Assembly (NCBI GenBank): GCA_940337035.1
Contig: CALNHX010005288.1
Span: 45,836 to 109,835 of the forward strand
Direction of reading: 5' to 3'
DNA from: Agriotes lineatus
Taxonomy: Eukaryota > Arthropoda > Insecta > Coleoptera > Elateridae
Length of the DNA: 64,000 nt
Both the position numbers and the translations under genes were made by a program. Of this stretch, positions 55,501 to 64,000 are shown one piece after another (the first letter of the stretch is position 1; every line of letters starts with the position of its first letter). The notes below the pieces were generated by a model. The model made no database searches. It saw nothing but the letters and a program-made list of their open reading frames with translations, and had not been told where the DNA came from.

Positions 55501-58500
55501 CTATTTGGGTCGGGCCAACTTCACGGCAGCCAAACCCAAAATGAAAAATTAACTGTTTCTTGGTGGGAATCGTTTGTTTAGCGTTTGTTTACGTTTGTTT
55601 ATCTACTTTCAGCGTTTGTTTACACTTCTGTATACTATAACCAGCACCCCTATTTGGGTCGGGCCAGCTTCACGGTAGCCAAACCCAAAATGATAAATTG
55701 ACAGTTTCTTGGTGGGCATCGTTTGTTTAGCGTTTGTTTATCTATTTTCAGCGTTTGTTTACACTTCTGTATACTATAACCAGCACCCCTATTTGCGTCC
55801 GGCCAACTTCACGGCAGCCAAACTCAAAATGATAAATTGACAATTTCTTGGTGGGAATCGTTTGTTTATCGTTTGTTTACGTTTGTTTAGCTATTTTCAG
55901 CGTTTGTTTACACCTCTGTATACTATAGCCAGCACCCCTATTTGGGTCGGGCCAACTTCACGGCAGCCAAACCCAAAATGATAAATTGACAGTTTCTTGG
56001 TGGGAATCGTTTGTTTAGCGTTTGTTTACGTTTGTTTATCTATTTTCAGCGTTTGTTTACATTTCTGTATACTATAACCAGCACCCCTAATTGGGTCGGG
56101 CCAACTTCACGGCAGCCAAACCCAAAATGATAAATTGACAGTTTCTTGGTGGGAATCGTTTGTTTAGCGTTTGTTTACGTTTGTTTATCTATTTTCAGCG
56201 TTTGTTTACACTTCTGTATACTATAACCAGCACCCCTATTTGGGTCGGGCCAACTTCACGGCAGCCAAACCCAAAACGATAAATTAACAGTTTCTTGGTG
56301 GGAATCGTTTGTTTAGCGTTTGGTTACGTTTGTTTATCTATTTTCAGCGTTTGTTTACACTTCTGTATACTATAACCAGCACCCCTATTTGGGTCGGGCC
56401 AACTTCACGGCAGCCAAACCCAAAATGATAAATTGACAATTTCTTGGTGGGAATCGTTTGTTTATCGTTTGTTTACGTTTGTTTAGCTATTTTCAGCGTT
56501 TGTTTACACCTCTGTATACTATAACCAGCACCCCCATTTGGGTCGGGCCAACTTCACGGCAGCCAAACTCAAAATGATAAATTGACAGTTTCTTGGTGGG
56601 AATCGTTTGTTTAGCGTTTGTTTGCGTTTGTTTATCTATTTTCAGCGTTTGTTTACACTTCTGTATACTATAACCAGCACCCCTATTTGGGTCGGGCCAA
56701 CTTCACGGCAGCCAAACCCAAAATGATAAATTGACAGTTTCTTGGTGGGAAACGTTTGTTTACGTTTGTTTATCTATTTTCAGCGTTTGTTTACATCTCT
56801 GTATACTACAACCAGCACCCCTATTTGGGTCGGGCCAACTTCACGGCAGCCAAACCCAAAATGATAAATTGACAGTTTCTTGGTGGGAATCGTTTGTTTA
56901 GCGTTTGTTTACGTTTGTTTATCTATTTTCAGCGTTTGTTTACACTTCTGTATACTATAACCAGCACCCCTATTTGGGTCGGGCCAACTTCACGGCAGCC
57001 AAAACCAAAATGATAAATTGACATTTTCTTGGTGGGCATCGTTTGTTTAGCATTTGTTTACGTTTGTTTATCTATTTTCAGCGTTTGTTTACACTTCTGT
57101 ATACTATAACCAGCACCCCTATTTGGGTCGGGCCAAGTTCACGGCAGCCAAACCCAAAATGATAAATTGACAATTTCTTGGTGGGAATCGTTTGTTTATC
57201 GTTTGTTTACGTTTGTTTAGCTATTTTCAGCGTTTGTTTACACCTCTGTATAGTATAACCAGCACCCTATTTGGATCGGGCCAACTTCACGGCAGCCAAA
57301 CCCAAAATGATAAATTGACAGTTTCTGGGTGGGATTCGTTTGTTTATCGTTTGTTTACGTTTGGTTAGCTATTTTCAGCGTTTGTTTACACCTCTGTATA
57401 CTATAACCAGCACCCCCTTTTGGGTCGGGCCAACTTCACGGCAGCCAAACCCAAAATGATAAATTGAAAGTTTCTTGGTGGGAATCGTTTGTTTACGTTT
57501 GTTTATCTATTTTCAGCGTTTGTTTACACTTATGTATACTATAACCAGCACTCCTATTTGGGTCGGGCCAACTTCACGGCAGCCAAACCCAAAATGATAA
57601 ATTCACAATTTCTTGGTGGGAATCGTTTGTTTATCGTTTGTTTACGTTTGTTTAGCTATTTTCAGCGTTTGTTTACACCTCTGTATACTATAACCAGCAC
57701 TCCTATTTAGGTCGGGCCAACTTCACGGCAGCCAAACCCAAAATGATAAATTGACAATTTCTTGGTGGGAATCGTTTGTTTATCGTTTGTTTACGTTTGT
57801 TTAGCTATTTTCAGCGTTTGTTTACACCTCTGTATACCATAACCAGCACCCCCATTTGGGTCGGGCCAACTTCACGGCAGCCAAACCCAAAATGATAAAT
57901 TAACTGTTTCTTGGTGGGAATCGTTTGTTTAGCGTTTGTTTACGTTTGTTTATCTATTTTCAGCGTTTGTTTACACTTCTGTATACTATAACCAGCACCC
58001 CTATTTGGGTCGGGCCAGCTTCACGGCAGCCAAACCCAAAATGATAAATTGACAGTTTCTTGGTGGGCATCGTTTGTTTAGCGTTTGTTTATCTATTTTC
58101 AGCGTTTGTTTACACTTCTGTATACTATAACCAGCACCCCTATTTGCGTCGGGCCAACTTCACGGCAGCCAAACCCAAAATGATAAATTGACAATTTCTT
58201 GGTGGGAATCGTTTGTTTATCGTTTGTTTACGTTTGTTTAGCTATTTTCAGCGTTTGTTTACACCTCTGTATACTATAGCCAGCACCCCTATTTGGGTCG
58301 GGCCAACTTCACGGCAGCCAAACCCAAAATGATAAATTGACAGTTTCTTGGTGGGAATCGTTTGTTTAGCGTTTGTTTACGTTTGTTTATCTATTTTCAG
58401 CGTTTGTTTACACTTCTGTATACTATAACCAGCACCCCTAATTGGGTCGGGCCAACTTCACGGCAGCCAAACCCAAAATGATAAATTGACAGTTTCTTGG

Positions 58501-59520
58501 TGGGAATCGTTTGTTTAGCGTTTGTTTATGTTTGTTTATCTATTTTCAGCGTTTGTTTACACTTCTGTATACTATAACCAGCACCCCTATTTGGGTCGGG
58601 CCAACTTCACGGCAGCCAAACCCAAAACGATAAATTAACAGTTTCTTGGTGGGAATCGTTTGTTTAGCGTTTGGTTACGTTTGTTTATCTATTTTCAGCG
58701 TTTGTTTACACTTCTGTATACTATAACCAGCACCCCTATTTGGGTCGGGCCAACTTCACGGCAGCCAAACCCAAAATGATAAATTGACAATTTCTTGGTG
58801 GGAATCGTTTGTTTATCGTTTGTTGACGTTTGTTTAGCTATTTTCAGCGTTATTTACACCTCTGTATACTATAACCAGCACCCCCATTTGGGTCGGGCCA
58901 ACTTCACGGCAGCCAAACTCAAAATGATAAATTGACAGTTTCTTGGTGGGAATCGTTTGTTTAGCGTTTGTTTGCGTTTGTTTATCTATTTTCAGCGTTT
59001 GTTTACACTTCTGTATACTATAACCAGCACCCCTATTTGGGTCGGGCCAACTTCACGGCAGCCAAACCCAAAATGATAAATTGACAGTTTCTTGGTGGGA
59101 ATCGTTTGTTTACGTTTGTTTATCTATTTTCAGCGTTTGTTTACATCTCTGTATACTACAACCAGCACCCCTATTTGGGTCGGGCCAACTTCACGGCAGC
59201 CAAACCCAAAATGATAAATTGACAGTTTCTTGGTGGGAATCGTTTGTTTAGCGTTTGTTTACGTTTGTTTATCTATTTTCAGCGTTTGTTTACACTTCTG
59301 TATACTATAACCAGCACCCCTATTTGGGTCGGGCCAACTTCACGGCAGCCAAACCCAAAATGATAAATTGACATTTTCTTGGTGGGCATCGTTTGTTTAG
59401 CGTTTGTTTACGTTTGTTTATCTATTTTCAGCGTTTGTTTACACTTCTGTATACTATAACCAGCACCCCTATTTGGGTCGGGCCAACTTCACGGCAGCCA
59501 AACCCAAAATGATAAATTGA
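49600..59520. repeat. higher-order duplication in satellite, 3,800/4,969-bp offset
   Basis: Marker variants such as AATGAAAAATTAACTG (50,571 and 55,540) lie 4,969 bp apart, while those right of the 8-monomer duplication (TGTATAGTATAACC at 53,448 and 57,248) lie 3,800 bp apart. The difference, 1,169, equals the local duplication, so the larger block was copied around it. Confidence 0.8.
51780..53510. repeat. higher-order duplication in satellite, 1,169-bp offset (8 monomers)
   Basis: GTGGGAAACGTTTG (51,777; 52,946), CTATAATCAGCACC and TGTATAGTATAACC (52,279; 53,448) repeat at 1,169 bp. Eight monomers with two short ones and the 1-bp deletion in CAGCACCCTATTTGG give exactly this length. Confidence 0.85.
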
Positions 59521-60682
59521 CAGTTTCTTGGTGGGATTCGTCTGTTTATCGTTTGTTTACGTTTGGTTAGCTATTTTCAGCGTTTGTTTACACCTCTGTA
59601 TACTATAACCAGCACCCCCATTTGGGTCGGGCCAACTTCACGGCAGCCAAACCCAAAATGATAAATTGAAAGTTTCTTGGTGGGAATCGTTTGTTTACGT
59701 TTGTTTATCTATTTTCAGCGTTTGTTTACACTTATGTATACTATAACCAGCACTCCTATTTGGGTCGGGCCAACTTCACGGCAGCCAAACCCAAAATGAT
59801 AAATTCACAATTTCTTGGTGGGAATCGTTTGTTTATCGTTTGTTTACGTTTGTTTAGCTATTTTCAGCGTTTGTTTACACCTCTGTATACTATAACCAGC
59901 ACTCCTATTTAGGTCGGGCCAACTTCACGGCAGCCAAACCCAAAATGATAAATTGACAATTTCTTGGTGGGAATCGTTTGTTTATCGTTTTTTTACGTTT
60001 GTTTAGCTATTTTCAGCGTTTGTTTACACCTCTGTATACTATAACCAGCACCCCCATTTGGGTCGGGCCAACTTCACGGCAGCCAAACCCAAAATGATAA
60101 ATTGACAATTTCTTGGTGGGAATCGTTTGTTTATCGTTTTTTTACGTTTGTTTAGCTATTTTTAGCGTTTGTTTACATCTCTGTATACTACAACCAGCAC
60201 CCCTATTTGGTTCGGGCCAACTTCACGGCAGCCAAACCCAAAATGATAAATTGACAATTTCTTGGTGGGAATCGTTTGTTTATCGTTTGTTTACGTTTGT
60301 TTAGCTATTTTCAGCGTTTGTTTACACCTCTGTATACTATAACCAGCACCCCCATTTGGGTCCGGCCAACTTCACGGCAGCCAAACCCAAAATGATAAAT
60401 TGACAATTTCTTGGTGGGAATCGTTGGTTTATCGTTTGTTTACGTTTATTTAGATATTTTCAGCGTTTGTTTACATTTCTGTATACTATAAGCTGCACCC
60501 CTATTTGGGTCGGACTAAACCCAAAATTATAATTTGACCATGTCTTAGTGGGAATCGTTTTTTAGCGTTTGCTTATATTTTTTAGTTATTTTCAGCATTG
60601 GTTTACACATCTCTATATTATAGGTAATACCCCTGTTTGGAACGGGCCAACTTCACAACAGCCAAACCCAAAATGATAAATT

Positions 60683-61059
60683 TTAATACCAAAATTTTCA
60701 TTATGTGATTAACATCTTGAACAATGAAATTCTATTATTACACGCAATAATAACACAGATTGGTTTACTTTACAATGACTATACCGACAGAAAGGACGTA
60801 TTGTTTTGTTTCTGGTGCAATTAGTTGAGATTCCATAAAAGACGCTTTTTTACATGATTATGAAATTGTTTGGTTAAATAGCTTTCTAGAAAACTTTAAA
60901 TTGAGAATTGAATACAGTTTTTAATACTAAATCTGCTTTTAATGTTAGATCTTTAGTTTAACCCAATCAGAAGATCGAGTTTTCGCATATGCTGGATTTA
61001 ACATAAGATTCCCTGTACACCATAGACAACTCGACATCTGGTGTATATATGTATATATA
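60683..61059. other. AT-rich right flank of satellite, no gene recognised
   Basis: The first bases still resemble the monomer (AATGATAAATTTTAAT). Nothing else recognised. Confidence 0.45.
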
Positions 61060-61825
61060 CAGTGTGTCTGCTTAAGTTCGCACCATATGGAAAACTTTTT
61101 TATTATTAATTTTACGAAAAAAAGTTATTCTTTATAAAAAGTTCTGCATAGTCCAAAACTTAAAATGCAATCATCATATATCAATTTTTTAAACCGTATA
61201 CGAGGAATGTCAAAAAATATGAATTCTGCTCAAAAGTAAAGTACCTTTATTTGTGACAATATCGAAAATTGTTATTTAGAAAAGTTGAGTAGAATCGAAA
61301 ACTACGTTCAAATATACAATTACACCTATCTACGATAAAAATCAGGTTTTGTTATTTTTCACATTTTTTTAAGTTGTTTCATATGGAAAACTTTATTTTT
61401 GACAATATCGTAAACTTTTTTCAGTTATCTCTTTATTCGTTAAAACTTTGATAACCTTTACGTCTCGTAACCTCTATGTTGCATTATTTTGATGATTTTC
61501 CATATGAAACAACTAAAAAAAATGTGAAAAATAACAAAACCTGATTTTTATTGTAGATAGGTGTAATTGGATATTTGAACGTAGTTTTCGATTCTAATCA
61601 ACTTTTATTAATAACAATTTTTGATATTGTTACAAATAAAGATACTTTACTCTTGAGCAGAATTCATATTTTTTGACATTCCTCGTATACGGCTTAAAAA
61701 AATTGATATCTGATGATTGCATTTTAAGTTTTGGACCATGCAAAACTTTTTATAAATAATAACTTTTTTTCGTAAAGTTAATAATAAAAAGTTTTCCATA
61801 TAATGCGAACTTAAGCAGACACACT
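61060..61825. mobile_element. long-arm fold-back element, CAGTGTGTC ends, TA target
   Basis: The left end CAGTGTGTCTGCTTAAGTTC and right end GAACTTAAGCAGACACACTG are complementary, with TA at 61,058-61,059 and 61,826-61,827. Arms of about 330 bp pair through ATTCCTCGTATACGG, GAATTCTGCTCAA, TTTTCGATTCTA and ACCTATCTACAATAAAAATCAGG-like blocks. About 100 bp in the centre are unpaired. It shares the CAGTGTGTC start with the element at 7954. No transposase. Confidence 0.9.
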
Positions 61826-61827
61826 GT

Positions 61828-62238
61828 ATACAGTGTATTCCAGGATTGATGTTACAAGAGGTGAAATGGACTGAACATTTTCGGCCTTGACAGTGAAGCG
61901 AAAACTAGTTTCTTTTCAGGTAAACTACCCTTTCTGTTTATCATACGACAAAATTTTACCAAGAAAAGTTGTTCAGAATAATAAATTATGGCCCTATACA
62001 ACATTTCAGGAAGTTCTACCTACTTAGATCAAACCGTTTTAATAAATACAATTTTAACGGTTTAATTTAAGTCATATTTCTTTCTGAAATTTTTTATCTG
62101 AATTGATGAATTTTATGCGTACCTTGCATTTACAAGCTTATTTTTGAATATTTCTCAATGCTCTCTCAAAGCTTATGTTTTTGGATTCAGGTGTCAAATT
62201 AATCACGAAATTATTTTTAACAAATGCTACAGCAATTG
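61828..62238. other. start of a related CAGTGTATTCC element, then repeat shared with left flank
   Basis: CAGTGTATTCCAGGATTGATG starts directly after the previous element, sharing its TATA. It resembles CAGTGTGTCCCTGGATAGG at 7954, but no right end was found. GAAAAGTTGTTCAGAATAATAA is shared with other long-arm elements. 62,108-62,242 is the inverted counterpart of 32,140-32,290. Confidence 0.6.
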
Positions 62239-62698
62239 TTTAACCCTTGTGTCTATGCGAAATTTTCTATACGCTAGTCTATACCCGGGGGAACCCGGGT
62301 ACCTACGACCATTTTAGATGAATGCTCAGTATTTATAATGTTTATAAATGTTTTTCTACTAAATTAGCCATTGAATGTATGATCGGCAAGCAATTGCTAA
62401 CTACTGCGACAGCTACTAATTCAGGATGATCAAATCGAGATCCCACTGGACGTCTAAAAGTGGTTGGAAATTGCTATCTATGTCTATCTATGGAGAACAA
62501 AAGGCGCCTCAAAACACAAAATTTATGTGACACTTGTGAGCGCGCCTCATGAAATGAACAAGAAATAGTTATAAATAAATGTCAACAATGTAATTGAACT
62601 TATTATATGTGTGTTTCTAATATATTTGGGTATTCATTTTTTTAGTTTTATTATATGGTTACCCATGTACCACGGGTATAGACTTAAAGGTGTTTTAA
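62239..62698. mobile_element. piggyBac-type MITE, TTAA ends
   Basis: TTAACCCTTGTGTC starts the element and AAAGGTGTTTTAA ends it. Sub-terminal inverted blocks GTCTATACCCGGGGGAACCC and complement-like GGGTTACCCATGTACCACGGGTATAGAC confirm the boundaries. TTAA with CCCTT/AAGGG-like ends is the piggyBac pattern. The right terminal bases have diverged. No transposase. Confidence 0.65.
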
Positions 62699-62843
62699 CT
62701 TTACACTAAAATTTTAAATAACCTAATTGATATTTTTGAAAGATAATAGTGCAAATCGAATGTACTTGAACTATTTGAGGATAAACTAAACGATAGCTGC
62801 AAACTTTAATGAGAAATGTAAAATTAATTACAACTACATGAAA

Positions 62844-63152
62844 ATGTGGACACACCGGACAAAACAGTTAATTGGTGAATAGTTTGTAATTGGTACATAT
62901 ATTAGTGAAGAAATATATATTCTGATACATTTAAAAATTGTGTAGTTGTATTCTCTGACCCCAAATATGTATATTTAGATACCAAGTTTGTGATCCTAAG
63001 TGATTTAGAAGTCGAGATAGTGATAATATACTTATATCTAAAAATGGCAGTTATAAAATCCAAGATGGCCGATGGTTGCTATCAAAAATTGAAAGCTAAG
63101 TACCAAAGTAGTACCTGGAAAAAATTGGTGTTTTTAACCGGTGTGTCCACAT
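62844..63152. mobile_element. 309-bp MITE with ATGTGGACACACCGG ends
   Basis: ATGTGGACACACCGGACAAA and GTTTTTAACCGGTGTGTCCACAT are inverted repeats of at least 15 bp. The interior has no recognised gene. Target duplication not resolved. Confidence 0.78.
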
Positions 63153-63219
63153 TAACGCGAAATTCGACCTTAAGCTGCCCCATCTCATACGCACTGTTTC
63201 ATAAGAGTAGCCCAATATT

Positions 63220-63495
63220 TCTGAAATTTTGCAGTGGGCTATAATTTTGCACTCTGAAAAACTTTTTGTAATAACATTTTTCTGTAATCTGAACGGATAA
63301 TTTACTTTATCGTAATTCTTTCTAATAAACACTCGGCTTCCTCAGCTTCTTGCTTCAAAACATTAGAACGCCGACATCTCAGAGGGACTTTTAAGGGATC
63401 GCTTCTAGGACACCAAGGAACATTTCTGTCAAAAATCAAGACTACATTATTTTTCTTAGGTTTCCCTTAAAATTTGTCTAATATGCCTGGATTTA
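63220..63495. repeat. dispersed repeat shared with 31,680-31,945
   Basis: Same block order as the left-flank copy: CTGAAATTTTGCA, AACTTTTTGTAATA, GGAACATTTCTGTCAAAAATC and AAGACTACATTATTTTTC, ending ATATGCCTGG. Confidence 0.7.
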
Positions 63496-63807
63496 TAAGG
63501 TCCGGACGTATTTAATGATAAACATTTCCAAGCAAATGATCAATGGTGTACGCTCAATATTGATAAAAATTTAGTAAAGATTGTCGACACTAACATCAAT
63601 TCTTCTTTGACTTTTCAATTTCGACAATGATTGTAGTGAATACATATGCCTTATTGCTTTATATCAAAAATGTTTGCAGTAATGTTTTAAAATTAACTAT
63701 TAAAATATCTCCAAGTATGTCATAGTTTTAATCGTGCTTAAATAATTGAGTAATTATTCCTCTGTTACTGTATTGTAATTTATATTTATTTCTGTTTCAC
63801 ACTTGTA

Positions 63808-64000
63808 AATCTGATATTAGAAATTTACCACCTACTAAGGATTCTTTTTACCAACACATTTTGAGAGCTACGTATCAAATAACTATTTGGAAAAATGCGA
63901 CTACGATAAATCCAGAAATTCGCAATCCAATTAATTTTGGTTGGAACTTGAAGGCTAATGTGCTTATTTCAAGTTTAATAACTAAGTGTTCGTCCCAATG
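63808..64000 (+). pseudogene. transposon-associated CXC-family protein fragment, runs off window
   Basis: The frame reads NLPPTKDSFYQHILRATYQI, TIWKNATTINPEIRNPINFG and WNLKANVLISSLITKCSSQ to the window end. LPPT..SF..HI.R..YQ..IW....P....FGW......L.P followed by a cysteine-rich CXC region is the C-terminal signature of a widespread transposon-like protein family. The cysteine part would lie just beyond 64,000; it is visible in the inverted copy at 31,395-31,520. No stop occurs in the visible part, so this copy may be less decayed than its partner. Function unknown. Confidence 0.65.

Larger units (their letters stand above)
33993..60682. repeat. 26.7-kb satellite DNA array, 138/149-bp monomers
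   Basis: Head-to-tail monomers run without interruption from a degenerate first unit (TTGGCCAAACCC...) to a degenerate last unit near 60,680. A typical monomer runs AATCG, two to four GTTTGTTTA units, CTATTTTCAGCG, another TTTGTTTACA, CTGTATACTATAACCAGCACCCC, TATTTGGGTCGGGCC, AACTTCACGGCAGCC, AAACCCAAAATGATAAATTG and ACA(G/A)TTTCTTGGTGGG. Distances between successive AATCG starts are 149 or 138 bp, so the array holds about 180 copies. Three subtypes alternate: ACACCTCTG with GTTTAGC; ACACTTCTG with GTTTATC; ACATCTCTG with ACTACAACC. Open frames inside it are chance products of the repeat. Confidence 0.98.

Noticed and set aside
34030..60660. CENP-B box in the satellite monomer
   Set aside because: TTCACGGCAGCCAAACCC does not match the TTCG....A..CGGG consensus at key positions.
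33993..60682. CRISPR-like regular repeat
   Set aside because: Whole monomers repeat without unique spacers and unit length is 138-149 bp; this is eukaryotic satellite DNA.
62990..63332. Opposed ORFs at the right MITE
   Set aside because: They span the MITE boundary and have no recognisable domains.
1..64000. Host protein-coding gene
   Set aside because: Every conserved block recognised belongs to a transposon family; no exon chain of a cellular gene could be supported.

Overview
This window reads as insect nuclear DNA from a repeat-rich, probably heterochromatic or pericentromeric region. The evidence is the mix of insect-type elements: mariner DD34D transposases, MULE, hAT, piggyBac-type and ISL2EU remnants, Jockey- and RTE-type LINEs ending in TTA repeats, a tRNA-derived SINE and a gypsy-type LTR element. 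No host gene, rRNA, functional tRNA or CRISPR array was found. Nearly every protein-coding trace is a broken transposon gene, and the species cannot be named from this sequence.

Region 1 (1-15,463) is a nested transposon block. A mariner transposase gene is split at 500/14,923 by a 14.4 kb insertion. That insertion has 117-bp terminal inverted repeats (about 95% identical) and an exact 11-bp target duplication. The mariner reading frame resumes at the duplicated target. Inside lie scattered pieces of MULE-type transposase: a catalytic segment at 1318-1805, an N-terminal zinc-binding segment at 2560-2896 and a SWIM-finger C-terminus at 13,645-14,515. They are separated by later arrivals: LINE fragments, MITEs, a PHD-finger gene cut by a hAT element that itself holds a SINE, a long-arm fold-back element, an internally deleted mariner, an ISL2EU pseudogene and a Helitron-like 3' end.

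Region 2 (15,464-31,400) carries more elements. These are LINE 3' fragments (16,362-17,272; 18,172-18,700 on the minus strand), a decayed insect transposon ORF, several hairpin MITEs and the 5' LTR plus gag of a gypsy-type element (21,072-23,097). A Jockey LINE (about 23,950-30,650) follows, broken by a 2.3-kb hAT in its zinc-knuckle ORF and by an 868-bp TIR element in its reverse transcriptase ORF. The 868-bp element contains a mathematically perfect 87-bp hairpin.

Region 3 (about 33,993-60,682) is a 26.7-kb uninterrupted tandem satellite array. Its monomers are 138 or 149 bp (roughly 180 copies), with higher-order duplications of 1,169, 2,065, 3,222, 3,800 and 4,969 bp. Each monomer carries several GTTTGTTTA/C motifs (forkhead-like core) and a TTTGGGT...ACCCAAA dyad. 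Edge copies are degenerate.

Region 4 (60,683-64,000) holds a fold-back element, a piggyBac-type MITE, another TIR MITE and, at the window end, a transposon-associated cysteine-rich (CXC-type) protein fragment. A second, inverted copy of that gene lies on the other side of the satellite (31,395-31,665, minus), so relics of one old element flank the array in opposite orientation.

Two threads run through the window: insertion into insertion, datable by target duplications, and a recurring class of hairpin elements whose stems differ but whose centres are CpG-rich and carry CGAG/CTCG words.
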